Assembly (NCBI RefSeq): GCF_020524625.1
Contig: NZ_JAIVLL010000001.1
Coordinates: 992,001-1,056,000 of the forward strand
Length of the DNA: 64,000 nucleotides
Origin: Brevundimonas poindexterae
GTDB lineage: Bacteria > Pseudomonadota > Alphaproteobacteria > Caulobacterales > Caulobacteraceae
Direction of reading: 5' to 3'
The position numbers were made by a program, and so were the translations under genes. This document shows positions 25,709 to 34,529 of the stretch, one piece after another. The number at the start of each line of letters is the position of its first letter. Positions within the stretch are counted from its first letter, which is position 1. A model generated the notes under the pieces. It saw nothing but the letters and a program-made list of their open reading frames with translations. It had not been told where the DNA came from and ran no database searches.

Positions 25709-27154
25709 ATGAGCCACACCACTTTTGACTCCATGGGCCTTAACCCGGCCCTCCTTCAGGCGCTTGCGTCCGAGGGTTACACCACCCCCACCCCGATCCA
25801 GGCCCAGTCCATCCCCGATGTGATGACCGGCCGTGACCTGCTGGGCATCGCCCAGACCGGCACCGGCAAGACGGCGGCCTTTGCCCTGCCGATCCTGCAC
25901 CGTCTGGCGGCCAACCGCGTCGCCCCCCTGCCCCGCACCACCCGGTGTCTGGTGCTGTCGCCGACGCGCGAACTGGCCACCCAGATCGCCGAAAGCTTCA
26001 AGGCCTATGGCAAGCATCTGGGCTTCCGCGTGGCCGTGATCTTCGGCGGCGTGAAATACGGCGCCCAGGAGCGTGCCCTGCAACAGGGACTGGACGTTCT
26101 GGTCGCCGCCCCCGGGCGTTTGCTGGACCACATCCAGCAAAAGAACCTGGACCTGAGCGCCACCGAAATCTTCGTGCTGGACGAGGCCGACCAGATGCTG
26201 GACCTCGGCTTCATCAAGCCGATCCGCCAGATCGTCAGCCGCATTCCGGCCAAGCGCCAGAACCTGTTCTTCTCGGCCACCATGCCGTCGGAGATCGGCA
26301 AGCTGGCCGGCGAACTGCTCAAGGATCCCAAGCGGGTCCAGGTGACGCCCCAGGCCACCACCGTGCAGCGCATCAAACAGTCGGTCGTCTGGATCGAACA
26401 GGGCCGCAAGCGCGCCCTGCTGACCGAAATGTTCAGCGATCCCGGCTATACCCGCTGCCTGGTGTTCACCAAGACCAAGCACGGGGCGGACAAGGTCGCC
26501 GCCTATCTGGAAGCGGGCGGCGTCGAGGCCGGTGCCATCCACGGCAACAAGAGCCAGCCCCAGCGCGAGCGCACCCTTGAGGCCTTCAAGAAGGGCAAGC
26601 TGCGAGTTCTGGTCGCCACTGACATCGCCGCGCGCGGCATCGACGTCGACGGCGTCTCGCACGTCGTGAACTTCGAACTGCCCTTCGTGCCCGAAGCCTA
26701 TGTGCACCGCATCGGCCGGACGGCGCGGGCCGGCGCGGATGGCACGGCCATCAGCTTCGTCGCCGGTGACGAGATGAAGCTGCTGAAGGACATCGAAAAG
26801 GTCACCCGCCAGAAGATCCCGGCGATCGACCGTCGCAACGACAAGGCGCTGGGCGCCCTGGATGCCGCCATCAGTGCCGCCGGTGTCGCCAAGAAGCCGA
26901 CCCTGCCCGATCGGGAGGATCGCCCGGGACGCGACGGAGACGGCGAAGGCCGTCGTCGCAACCGGCGCGGACCGCGCGGCAACGCCCCGCGTGGAAACGG
27001 GCCGAAGGGCGAAGGTCAGCGTGGACCCCGCCCCGAGCGGTCGTCCTACAACCCCATGGCCACGGAACAGGGTGGCGCAGGCTCGCCGCCTCCTGTGGCC
27101 AAGCTAAAGCGCCGGCGCCGTCCGGGCCGCAAGCCCGCGACTGCTACCAGCTAG
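25709..27154 (+). CDS. rhlE: DEAD-box ATP-dependent RNA helicase, RhlE-like
   Basis: 481 residues. Motifs in order: Q-motif region TTPTPIQAQSIP (25-36), motif I AQTGTGKT (48-55), PTRELA (85-90), DEAD (158-161), SAT (189-191), then the second RecA domain with VATDIAARGIDVDGV and HRIGRTARAG. The C-terminal 90 residues are Arg/Gly/Pro-rich and disordered (GRRRNRRGPRGNAPRGNG), as in RhlE proteins, probably aiding RNA binding. It unwinds RNA in ribosome assembly or decay. ATG at 25709 is used; an in-frame GTG at 25676 is possible. A structured RNA lies upstream and a terminator follows. Confidence 0.92.
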   Translation: MSHTTFDSMGLNPALLQALASEGYTTPTPIQAQSIPDVMTGRDLLGIAQTGTGKTAAFALPILHRLAANRVAPLPRTTRCLVLSPTRELATQIAESFKAYGKHLGFRVAVIFGGVKYGAQERALQQGLDVLVAAPGRLLDHIQQKNLDLSATEIFVLDEADQMLDLGFIKPIRQIVSRIPAKRQNLFFSATMPSEIGKLAGELLKDPKRVQVTPQATTVQRIKQSVVWIEQGRKRALLTEMFSDPGYTRCLVFTKTKHGADKVAAYLEAGGVEAGAIHGNKSQPQRERTLEAFKKGKLRVLVATDIAARGIDVDGVSHVVNFELPFVPEAYVHRIGRTARAGADGTAISFVAGDEMKLLKDIEKVTRQKIPAIDRRNDKALGALDAAISAAGVAKKPTLPDREDRPGRDGDGEGRRRNRRGPRGNAPRGNGPKGEGQRGPRPERSSYNPMATEQGGAGSPPPVAKLKRRRRPGRKPATATS

Positions 27155-27162
27155 GCCTCGAC

Positions 27163-27190
27163 ATACCCCCTTCGGCAACGGAGGGGGTAT
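27163..27190 (+). terminator. Terminator after the helicase gene
   Basis: ATACCCCC (27163-27170) pairs with GGGGGTAT (27183-27190), extended by one or two further pairs, with a short TTGTT tail. It starts 9 bases after the stop codon. Confidence 0.7.
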
Positions 27191-27260
27191 TGTTCACGTG
27201 AACCTGTTTGCATTTTAAACCTGTCTATGGCATCCAGCCGACTTCACTGGAGGCCGCCCT

Positions 27261-28481
27261 ATGTCCCTGACCCCTTCCCCGCCCACTGACCAGCGCCTGC
27301 ACGGACTGGATGCCCTGCGCGGAATCGCGCTGCTGCTCGGCGTGGTGCTTCACGCCAGCCTGTCCTTCTTCCCGGAGCAGACCTGGATCGTTCACGACTC
27401 CAGCACGTCCATCGGGGCGGCCTGGCTGTTCTATGCGATCCACCTGTTCCGCATGACGGCCTTCTTCCTGATCGCCGGCCTGTTCGCCCATATGATGCTG
27501 GGCAGGCGGGGCTGGATCGGGTTTGCAAAGGACCGGCTGATCCGCATCGCAGGCCCTCTCGCGGTCTTCTGGCTCCCGGTCATGGCGGGGATCATCACCG
27601 CCCTGGTCTGGAATGCCTATGCCACCGGGCTCATCACCCCGGGTGCCGAACCGGCACCCAACCCCACCTATGACTGGACCAACTTCCCCCTGACCCATCT
27701 GTGGTTCCTGTGGATTCTGCTGATCTTCTACGTCGCCATGTTGGTGCTGAGGGCGCCGTTCGCCCTGCTGGACCGGAACGGCGGCTGGGGACGGACGATG
27801 GACCGCCTGACGGGTGTGCTGATCGGGCCCTGGACACCGGTCGTCCTGGCCCTGCCATTGGCCTGGGCCCTCTGGAGCGACCCGACCTGGATTGCCTTCT
27901 TCGCCGTGCCCACGCCGGACGCGGGCCTGATCCCCAATACCGCCGCGCTGGTCGGCTTTGGTACCGCCTTTGGACTGGGCTTCCTGCTGGATCGTCGCCG
28001 CGACCTGCTGCAGCGGATCGCCGGCTGGTCGCCGGTTTTCCTCGGCCTCGCGGTCGGGGCCGGGATCACCGGCTATATGCTGGCCGGAGGGCCCGTGCTT
28101 GTACCGATGGTGGAGCAGACGAGTGACAAGGCGGTGCTTGCCCTCGTCATGGCAATCGCGGTGCATGCCTCTGCGTTTGCCGCCATGGGCCTGTGCCTGA
28201 AATTCCTGTCGTCGGCCGCGACGTGGCGCCGTTACCTGTCTGACTCGTCTTACTGGGTCTACATCCTTCACCTGCCCCTGGTCATGCTGGCCCAGGTCTG
28301 GATTCAGGACTGGACGGCCCCGTGGTGGATCAAGCTGGGCGGCGTCTCTCTGGGCGTGCTGGCTATTTGCCTGGTCGCCTATGAGCTGCTGGTCCGCCAC
28401 ACCTTCATGAGCCGCTGGCTGAACGGGCGTCGCATTCCCAGGAAACGTCCCACCGATGCCGTCCCTGTTCCCGCCGAATAG
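27261..28481 (+). CDS. Acyltransferase-3 family membrane protein (OpgC-like)
   Basis: 406 residues with about ten membrane helices. The N terminus RLHGLDALRGIALLLGVVLHAS carries the Arg...His pattern of acyltransferase family 3, followed by FYAIHLFRMTAFFLIAGLFA. The C-terminal half has SDSSYWVYILHLPLVMLAQ, a second family landmark. Members transfer acyl or succinyl groups to periplasmic glucans, lipopolysaccharide or other glycans; OpgC (glucan succinylation) is the closest in pattern. The start follows a TGGAGG ribosome site. No glucan synthase genes are adjacent, so the acceptor is unknown. Confidence 0.8.
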   Translation: MSLTPSPPTDQRLHGLDALRGIALLLGVVLHASLSFFPEQTWIVHDSSTSIGAAWLFYAIHLFRMTAFFLIAGLFAHMMLGRRGWIGFAKDRLIRIAGPLAVFWLPVMAGIITALVWNAYATGLITPGAEPAPNPTYDWTNFPLTHLWFLWILLIFYVAMLVLRAPFALLDRNGGWGRTMDRLTGVLIGPWTPVVLALPLAWALWSDPTWIAFFAVPTPDAGLIPNTAALVGFGTAFGLGFLLDRRRDLLQRIAGWSPVFLGLAVGAGITGYMLAGGPVLVPMVEQTSDKAVLALVMAIAVHASAFAAMGLCLKFLSSAATWRRYLSDSSYWVYILHLPLVMLAQVWIQDWTAPWWIKLGGVSLGVLAICLVAYELLVRHTFMSRWLNGRRIPRKRPTDAVPVPAE

Positions 28482-28535
28482 CTTGCCAAGCCCTGTCCGG
28501 TCGTTCACCTCAGGACACCGGCTCCGGAGACCCAC

Positions 28536-29180
28536 ATGACCGATCATCCCCGCAGCACACCGGAAGCGGATCTGGCCTTCCTGCGCTCCGTCATCGAGGG
28601 CGGCATGAGCGGCCGGGGCATGCTGACCATGGGCGTCGCCTACATGGCGGGCGGCATCCTCTATGGCCTGCAGTGCCTGTTCCACATCGCCCAGATGAAG
28701 GGCTGGGTGGTCCTGGCGCCCCTGCCGACCCTGCTGGTGCTGATCGGCTTCACCGCGGCCTTCTGCGTCGTGCTGGCCTGGGCCGTGCGCGAGGATCGAA
28801 AGCTCAAGGTGTCACAGGGCCCGCTCGCCACACGCACCATGAACGCCGCCTTCAGCGCCACGGGCATGGTCAATCTGGCGGTCATCCTGATCTTCGGTGT
28901 GGGCTCCGCGCGGGATCAGGACTTTGCCACCTGGCTCTACTACCCGGCCATTGTGTTCGCCGCCCAGGCCGCGGCCTGGTACGTCGCCTGGAGCCTGAAG
29001 CGACGCGCCTGGATGCTGGCCACCGCGGCCGGCGGGTGGGTGACAGCCGTGGGCCTCGGCCTGCTGGTCCGCCATGCGGACATCTACCTCTATGTCTGCA
29101 CCGCAGCCCTGTTCCTGCTGTTCGCCCTGCCCGGCTGGATCATGGTGCGTGGCGCGATGCAGGTGCGGACCGCGACCTGA
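28536..29180 (+). CDS. Conserved membrane protein of unknown function
   Basis: 214 residues: a short soluble N terminus (DLAFLRSVIEGG) and about six hydrophobic helices (for example GMLTMGVAYMAGGILYGLQ, TLLVLIGFTAAFCVVLAWAV, YVCTAALFLLFALPGWIMV). No catalytic motif was recognised. A GGAGA ribosome site precedes the ATG. It sits 3 bp before a small winged-helix regulator gene, so the two are surely cotranscribed; small membrane proteins of this kind are commonly paired with such regulators. Confidence 0.75.
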   Translation: MTDHPRSTPEADLAFLRSVIEGGMSGRGMLTMGVAYMAGGILYGLQCLFHIAQMKGWVVLAPLPTLLVLIGFTAAFCVVLAWAVREDRKLKVSQGPLATRTMNAAFSATGMVNLAVILIFGVGSARDQDFATWLYYPAIVFAAQAAAWYVAWSLKRRAWMLATAAGGWVTAVGLGLLVRHADIYLYVCTAALFLLFALPGWIMVRGAMQVRTAT

Positions 29181-29183
29181 TCC

Positions 29184-29486
29184 ATGGCACTGGGCGACCT
29201 CGGACGGATCGATGAGGTGATTCACGGCCGCATGCGGCTGGGGATCATGGTCTATCTGGCCGATGTCGAGAGCGCCGAGTTCACCGAACTGAAGACCGTG
29301 CTGGAGGCCACCCAGGGCAATCTGTCGGTGCACCTGAAGAAGCTGGCCGAGGCGGACTACGTGGCGATCACCAAACGGTTCAAGGATAACAAGCCGCTGA
29401 CCGAGGTGACGATCACCGAGACCGGGCGTCGCGCCTTTGCGGCCTATCTGGATGCGCTGAGCGGACTGATCGGAGGACGCGACTGA
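29184..29486 (+). CDS. Small winged-helix transcriptional regulator
   Basis: 100 residues forming one winged-helix domain: RLGIMVYLADVESAEFTELKTVLEATQGNLSVHLKKLAEADYV is the HTH (in pieces FTELKTVLEATQGNLSVH and LKKLAEADYV), and TEVTITETGRRAFAAYL the wing and last helix. This is the MarR/ArsR-like DNA-binding type without a ligand domain. The stop overlaps the next ATG by one base (TGATG). Targets probably include its own operon. Confidence 0.82.
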   Translation: MALGDLGRIDEVIHGRMRLGIMVYLADVESAEFTELKTVLEATQGNLSVHLKKLAEADYVAITKRFKDNKPLTEVTITETGRRAFAAYLDALSGLIGGRD

Positions 29487-30085
29487 TGGCGCCCGTGGTT
29501 GTCGATCCGGATCGCGTCCATGCCTTCGAGGACGCCGGGGCGTTCAACGCATGGCTGGACCGGCACCACGCCCGGGAGCCCGAGGTCTGGATCCGGATAT
29601 TCAAGGTGCGCTCGGGATACGCCAGCGTGACCTGGGCCGAGGCGGTGCCGGTGGCCCTGGCCTGGGGCTGGATCGACGGCATCCGGAAAAGCCTCGACGA
29701 CGCCAGCTTTCTGCAGCGCTTCACGCCGCGCGGCCCGAAAAGCGTGTGGAGCGAGATCAATGTCGCCCACGCCGAGCGGCTGATTGCCGAGGGCGCCATG
29801 CAGCCGCCGGGGCTGAGGCAGGTCGAGGCGGCCCGGGCGGACGGGCGCTGGGCGAAGGCCTATCGCGTCAGGGGCGCCGAAGTGCCGGAGGATCTGATGG
29901 CTGCCATACAGGCGAATCCGACGGCGCTGGCGATGTTCGGGACTCTCACCGCCAATAATCGCTTTGCCCTGATACACCGAACGGAGTCGTTGAAGACCGA
30001 GGCGGGGCGGAAGAACCGGATCGCGCAATTCGTCGACATGCTCGCACGCGGCGAGACGATCTATCCGCAGGGGCGAAAGACATGA
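29486..30085 (+). CDS. YdeI/OmpD-associated family protein
   Basis: 199 residues with the YdeI pattern: FNAWLDRHHAREPEVWIRIF, SVTWAEAVPVALAWGWIDG, FTPRGPKSVWSEINVAHAERLI, and a C-terminal KTEAGRKNRIAQFVDMLARG. Family members are small cytoplasmic proteins linked to stress and antimicrobial-peptide tolerance in some bacteria; the biochemical role is unclear. It is joined to the regulator upstream (TGATG) and overlaps folP downstream by 4 bases. Confidence 0.85.
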   Translation: MAPVVVDPDRVHAFEDAGAFNAWLDRHHAREPEVWIRIFKVRSGYASVTWAEAVPVALAWGWIDGIRKSLDDASFLQRFTPRGPKSVWSEINVAHAERLIAEGAMQPPGLRQVEAARADGRWAKAYRVRGAEVPEDLMAAIQANPTALAMFGTLTANNRFALIHRTESLKTEAGRKNRIAQFVDMLARGETIYPQGRKT

Positions 30086-30888
30086 TCAAACGCCCCCGCG
30101 TCATGGGCATCGTCAATGTGACGCCGGACAGCTTTTCCGACGGCGGGCGACTGTCGACGCTCGAGGCTGCGGTCGCCCACGGCCTCAGGCTGGTCGAACA
30201 GGGCGCGGACATTCTGGACATCGGCGGCGAAAGCACGCGGCCGGGCGCCGAGCCCGTCAGCGAAGGCGACGAGCTGGCGCGCGTCCTCCCCGTCATCGAG
30301 GCGCTCCGCCGGCAATGGGACGGGCCGATCAGCATCGACACCCTCAAGCCCGCCGTGGCTCGCACGGCGGTGAAGGCCGGCGCCACGATGTGGAACGACG
30401 TCACTGCCCTTACGGGCGCGCCCGACAGCGCCGCAGTGGCGGTCGAGCTGGGGTGCGAGGTGGTGCTGATGCACATGCAGGGCGAGCCTCGCACCATGCA
30501 GGTCGAGCCCCGCTATGACGATGTGGTGGCCGAGGTGCGCGACCGGCTGGTGGAGCGTGCCGAAGTGGCCATCGCCGCCGGGGTCGCCCGCGAACGGATC
30601 TGGCTGGATCCGGGCATCGGCTTCGGCAAGACGCTGGATCATAATCTGGCGCTCACACGACATCTGGACGTACTGGCGAATGCCGGCTTTCCGGTCCTGT
30701 TCGGGGCCAGCCGGAAGCGGATGATCCAGGCGGTCGATCCCTCGGCCAACGACCCCTTGGACCGGCTGGGCGGTTCGCTGGCCCTGGCGCTGGAGGCCGC
30801 ACGGCGCGGCGCCGGCATCATCCGCGTCCATGATGTGCGCGAGACGGTTCAGGCCCTAGCTGTCCAGGCGGCGATCAGCGGTCCCTGA
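30082..30888 (+). CDS. folP: Dihydropteroate synthase
   Basis: 268 residues, TIM barrel. It joins 6-hydroxymethyl-dihydropterin pyrophosphate to para-aminobenzoate in folate synthesis and is the sulfonamide target. Signatures: RVMGIVNVTPDSFSDGG at the start, ADILDIGGESTRPGAEPVS, SIDTLKP, and WLDPGIGFGKTLDHN, then FGASRKRM. The start is within an ATGA overlap with the YdeI gene, so it is the end of a four-gene operon. Its last 14 bases overlap the convergent mscS gene. Confidence 0.95.
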   Translation: MIKRPRVMGIVNVTPDSFSDGGRLSTLEAAVAHGLRLVEQGADILDIGGESTRPGAEPVSEGDELARVLPVIEALRRQWDGPISIDTLKPAVARTAVKAGATMWNDVTALTGAPDSAAVAVELGCEVVLMHMQGEPRTMQVEPRYDDVVAEVRDRLVERAEVAIAAGVARERIWLDPGIGFGKTLDHNLALTRHLDVLANAGFPVLFGASRKRMIQAVDPSANDPLDRLGGSLALALEAARRGAGIIRVHDVRETVQALAVQAAISGP

Positions 30889-31894
30889 CTTCCCGGTCGA
30901 CCGGCTCGGGGCTGGGTCGAAGCAGATCCTCGGCGGCGTCGTTGGCCGAGGCCTTGGGGGCGGGCTCCCTGGGCTCGGGCTGAGGTGGGGTGCGACCCTT
31001 GGGCGCCCTGCCCAGCACCTCGAGCGCATCGTCACCTTCCCGGCCGAAAATGCTGCGGATCCGCAAGTCGGTCTGCGGGAAGGGAATCTCGATCCCGGCC
31101 TCGTCCAGCGCCTCGGCGATGGCCCAGGTGTAGGCGGCATGCATGGCCGCCGGGCGCTTGACCGCCTCCTGGGTGGGCCAGACCAGCAGTTCGAAGTCGA
31201 GACCGGACTCGCCGAAGCCGACCAGCCAGACCTGGCATTTGCGGGCCTCTGTCTCGGGCAGGGTAAAGGGGATGGCGCGCGCCGCCTTCAGCACCACATC
31301 GCGGACCTCGCCCCGGTTGGCGCCATAGGCCACCGAAAACGGCACGTGGATGCGTCGGGTATCGCCCTTCAGCGTCCAGTTGGTGACCTTGCCCTCGATC
31401 AGGTTCGAGTTGGGCACGATGATGTTGATGTTGTCATTGGTGCGGATGCGGGTGGCGCGCGGACCGATCTCGACGATGGCCCCGCGGGCGTCATCCAGCT
31501 CGACGTAGTCGCCCACCGACACCATGCGGTCGAAGATCAGGAACAGGCCGGAGACGAACTCCTTGACCACGCCCTGAAGACCCAGACCCACACCGATGCC
31601 GATAGCGCCGGCGAACACGGCCAGCGACGACAGGTTCAACCCGGCCGCGGACAGCCCCATGATCACCCCGGCGACCAGGATTCCGTAGCCGACCAGCTTC
31701 TCAAGCAGGTACAGCGCCTGGGTCGTACGGGACGCCTTCTGCCGCAGCCGTCGTATGCCGCGGGTCGCCCCCCAGGACAGCACCACGGCAATGCCGATCA
31801 CGATGGCCCCGCTGATCAGGCCCCCCAGTGTCAGGGATATGCCGCCCAGCCGCAGGACTGCAGCCTCCTGCAGGGTTTCGATTTCCTGGAACAT
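30875..31894 (-). CDS. Mechanosensitive ion channel, MscS family
   Basis: 339 residues. Three N-terminal membrane helices (SLTLGGLISGAIVIGIAVVL; LLEKLVGYGILVAGVIMGL; the pore helix LAVFAGAIGIGVGLGLQGVVKEFVSG in two halves) lead to the beta domain (GDYVELDDARGAIVEIGPRATRIRTNDN, PNSNLIEGKVTNWT pattern) and the alpha/beta vestibule. A Pro/Glu-rich tail of about 50 residues is extra. It opens on membrane tension to release solutes during osmotic downshock. The gene is convergent with folP. Confidence 0.92.
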   Translation of the reverse strand: MFQEIETLQEAAVLRLGGISLTLGGLISGAIVIGIAVVLSWGATRGIRRLRQKASRTTQALYLLEKLVGYGILVAGVIMGLSAAGLNLSSLAVFAGAIGIGVGLGLQGVVKEFVSGLFLIFDRMVSVGDYVELDDARGAIVEIGPRATRIRTNDNINIIVPNSNLIEGKVTNWTLKGDTRRIHVPFSVAYGANRGEVRDVVLKAARAIPFTLPETEARKCQVWLVGFGESGLDFELLVWPTQEAVKRPAAMHAAYTWAIAEALDEAGIEIPFPQTDLRIRSIFGREGDDALEVLGRAPKGRTPPQPEPREPAPKASANDAAEDLLRPSPEPVDREVRDR

Positions 31895-32007
31895 GGAAGG
31901 CTAATGCCCAGCTTGGCCGTGACGTTCCCGTCATGCTTGGCGAAACGCCCGCCCCGCCCCTATATCGTCGGATCGGCCCATCCGGGGCGCGACAAGGGGC
32001 CGATAGC

Positions 32008-33297
32008 ATGACCACCACCCGGGGACGCCGTTTCCTTCCCTCCCTCAGCCTTCAGGTGCTGGCCGCGCTGGCACTGGGGCTCATCGTCGGCGCGATCGCC
32101 CAGACCCGGGGTCTGCCGGGCGGCGCCGAGACGGCCGGCTTCATCGGCTCGCTGGGTCAGCTGTGGCTGAATGCGCTCAAGATGACCATTGTGCCGCTGG
32201 TCTTCTCCCTGCTTGTGACGGGGATCGCCTCGATTGCCGGAGCTGCGCATGGCCCCGGACGGGCGGGGATGCTGGCCGGGCGGGCGCTGCTGGTGTTCGG
32301 TATCCTGATCGTGGTGGCTACCGTCTATGCCATTGCGGCCTCGTACGGTCTTCACGCCCTGTGGCCCATCGACCCCGAGGGCGGCGCGCGCCTGATCGCG
32401 GGCGCCCCGGCCACGCCCGAGGGCGTCGGCCCCGGCGCACCGTTCGGAGAGTTTCTGAAGACCCTCGCCCCGGCCAACCCGATCCGCGCCGCAGCCGAGG
32501 ACGCTATTCTGGGCCTCGTGGTGTTTGCCGTCTTCTTCGGCTTTGCCGCCACCCGCCTGCCGGACCGCTTGCGACTGCCGCTGGTGACCTTCTTCGAAGC
32601 GGTGTCCGAGACGATGATCGTGATCGTCCGCTGGGTGCTGCTGGCCGCGCCGATCGGCGTGTTTGCGCTGGCGCTGGGGGTGGGTCTGACCGCCGGCGTG
32701 GGCGCGGCGGGGACGCTTGCCCACTACATCGCCCTGGTCTCGCTGGCGACTATCGGCATCACCCTGCTCTGCTATCCGCTGGCCATGGTCTTCGCCAAGG
32801 TCAGCCTGGCGGGGTTCGCCCGCGCCGTGGCCCCGGCCCAGGTGGTGGCGTTTTCCACCCAGTCCTCGCTGGCAAGCCTGCCCGTCATGGTCGAGCGCGC
32901 GGTCGATGCGCTGGGCGTATCCCGCCCCACGGCGGGTCTGGTGCTTCCGCTGGCGGTCGCGGTCTTCCGCATCACCAGCCCGGTCGCCAATCTGGGCGTC
33001 GTCATCTATTGCGCCCACCTGTTCGGCATTGAGCCCAGCATGGGTCAGCTGTTTGCCGCGGGGCTGACCGCTGTCCTCGTCAGCGTCGGCTCGGTCGGCC
33101 TGCCGGGTCAGATCAGCTTCTTCGTCTCGATCGCGCCCATCTGTATCGCCATGGGCGTGCCGCTGCAGATCCTGCCGCTGCTGCTGGCGGTCGAGGTGAT
33201 CCCCGACATCTTCCGCACGGTCGGCAATGTCACCGCCGACATGGCGGTCGCCCGCATCGTCGAGGATGACGAGGGCGCGCTGCCCGAGGCGGGCTGA
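32008..33297 (+). CDS. Dicarboxylate/amino acid:cation symporter (DAACS/SDF family)
   Basis: 429 residues with eight helices and two re-entrant loops. Family blocks are LWLNALKMTIVPLVFSLLVTGI, VVAFSTQSSLASLPVM (serine-rich HP1), ITSPVANLGVVIYCAHLFG and VLVSVGSVGLPGQISFF (HP2), then the PDIFRTVGNVTADMAVARIV block. The NMDGT-type sequence of glutamate carriers is altered here (SPVANLG), so substrate could differ from C4-dicarboxylates. The ATG at 32008 is chosen after an AAGGGG ribosome site; open sequence upstream lacks family features. Confidence 0.88.
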   Translation: MTTTRGRRFLPSLSLQVLAALALGLIVGAIAQTRGLPGGAETAGFIGSLGQLWLNALKMTIVPLVFSLLVTGIASIAGAAHGPGRAGMLAGRALLVFGILIVVATVYAIAASYGLHALWPIDPEGGARLIAGAPATPEGVGPGAPFGEFLKTLAPANPIRAAAEDAILGLVVFAVFFGFAATRLPDRLRLPLVTFFEAVSETMIVIVRWVLLAAPIGVFALALGVGLTAGVGAAGTLAHYIALVSLATIGITLLCYPLAMVFAKVSLAGFARAVAPAQVVAFSTQSSLASLPVMVERAVDALGVSRPTAGLVLPLAVAVFRITSPVANLGVVIYCAHLFGIEPSMGQLFAAGLTAVLVSVGSVGLPGQISFFVSIAPICIAMGVPLQILPLLLAVEVIPDIFRTVGNVTADMAVARIVEDDEGALPEAG

Positions 33298-33306
33298 CGA
33301 CGCCCG

Positions 33307-33708
33307 TCAGTTGCCCGGCCGGCGCCCGGCCTCGAGGATCGGCATGCCGGCCTCGGTCGGGAGATAGATGATCTGGCGGTCGCCCTGCCCGGCCGTTTCC
33401 TGCAGCATGTTGATGTAGGCCCAGCGCAGATAGTTGTCCGGCCCGCCGAGGCTCTCGGCCATGATGCGGTTGGCCTCGTTCGTGCCCTTTGCGCGGGCCA
33501 CCTCGGCCTGGGCCGTCAGTTCGGCCGCGTCCAGCAGGGCCTGGGCTTCCAGCACGCGGATCTGCCGGTTCTGAAGGGCTTCCTGATAGGCCGCCTTGCC
33601 CGCCATGCGCTTGGCGTAGACGTTGTAGGCAGGCATCCCGATCAGGAACGCCCCCGCAACCAGCGCAATGAGCGCCGCGATCGTGATGGTGAAGCCCGTA
33701 CCGCGCAT
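33307..33708 (-). CDS. Small membrane-anchored protein resembling an SPFH-protein C-terminal tail
   Basis: 133 residues. One N-terminal helix (TITIAALIALVAGAFLIGM) is followed by a coiled-coil region rich in Ala, Gln and Glu (LQNRQIRVLEAQALLDAAELTAQAEVARAK in part) and a C-terminal NEANRIMAESLGG...YLRWAYINML...QIIYLPTEAGMPILEAG segment. The last part looks like the end of stomatin/prohibitin-type SPFH proteins, but the SPFH domain itself is absent. The N terminus would anchor it with the coiled coil in the periplasm. A GAGAGAGG ribosome site supports the ATG at 33708. It could scaffold or modulate HflK-like complexes; function unknown. Confidence 0.7.
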   Translation of the reverse strand: MRGTGFTITIAALIALVAGAFLIGMPAYNVYAKRMAGKAAYQEALQNRQIRVLEAQALLDAAELTAQAEVARAKGTNEANRIMAESLGGPDNYLRWAYINMLQETAGQGDRQIIYLPTEAGMPILEAGRRPGN

Positions 33709-33773
33709 GACATACCTCTCTCAATGGAGGTCAGAGGCTGGGCGGCTGAGGCGATCAGGTCAAGGCGCAGGCG

Positions 33774-34460
33774 TCAGTTCGGCACCAGTTCGATGATATC
33801 GAGATTGGACTCGTACTGGGGCCAGGGGATCACCAGCCGCCAGCGGCGCGACCCGATCCGCTCCAGAACCGCCACCATGTCGCGGTCCGGGTTCTGGCCA
33901 TAGGAGTTGGCGGCCGGCTCGGAGCCCAGCGACACCGAGCCCAGCATCACCATCTCGCGGTTCGACTCGGGGAACAGCAGACCCGACGGACGCTGCGACC
34001 CGGTCAGCTTCGAGAATTTCAGGCCGGCGGAAGTGCGCTCGATCCGGCAGTCGAACCAGCCGTAGACGACATAGCCCAGACCGCTCTCTCCTCCCTGTGA
34101 GCCCAGTTTGACGGTGCGACAGCGATAATCGCCCTCGGGCGGTGTCACGCCGCCCACAGCGGCATCCGGGTCGATCAGGGCGCCCAGTGAGCCGAAATCG
34201 CCCGAGCCTTCCTGCCGGCGCGCCTGTTCCAGCGCGAGACGCCAGGCGGCGTCGACGCGGCCGTACCGGTCCCGGTCATAGGAGGTGATGATGCTGCGCC
34301 AGTCGCGCAGGACCGGTCCCGAACCGTCCGGCGGCGGAGGCGGCGGCGGAGGTCCACCCGCGCCCGGCCCGTAGCCGCCTCCGGCAGAGGCACAGGCCGA
34401 GAGCGTCAGGGTCGCAAGGGCGGTCAGGCCCAGCGTGCGGGCAAGTCGAGACATCGACAT
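33774..34460 (-). CDS. DUF4893-type lipoprotein
   Basis: 228 residues. Signal peptide with lipobox LSAC (Cys at about residue 23), a Gly/Pro-rich linker (GGPPPPPPPP), then a domain starting LRDWRSIITSYDRDRYGRVDAAWRLALEQA and containing YRCRTVKLGS, WFDCRIERTSAGLKFSKLTGSQRPSGLL, and a C-terminal RLVIPWPQYESNLDIIELVP. This matches DUF4893, a family common in Caulobacterales and sphingomonads with no known role. It is transcribed singly. Confidence 0.8.
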   Translation of the reverse strand: MSMSRLARTLGLTALATLTLSACASAGGGYGPGAGGPPPPPPPPDGSGPVLRDWRSIITSYDRDRYGRVDAAWRLALEQARRQEGSGDFGSLGALIDPDAAVGGVTPPEGDYRCRTVKLGSQGGESGLGYVVYGWFDCRIERTSAGLKFSKLTGSQRPSGLLFPESNREMVMLGSVSLGSEPAANSYGQNPDRDMVAVLERIGSRRWRLVIPWPQYESNLDIIELVPN

Positions 34461-34529
34461 GGCGGCTCCTTTGTCAGGCCGACAGTGGGCCCGCCCGGAG
34501 CGCAGAGGTCAAGGGTTTGGCCGGGCGGA

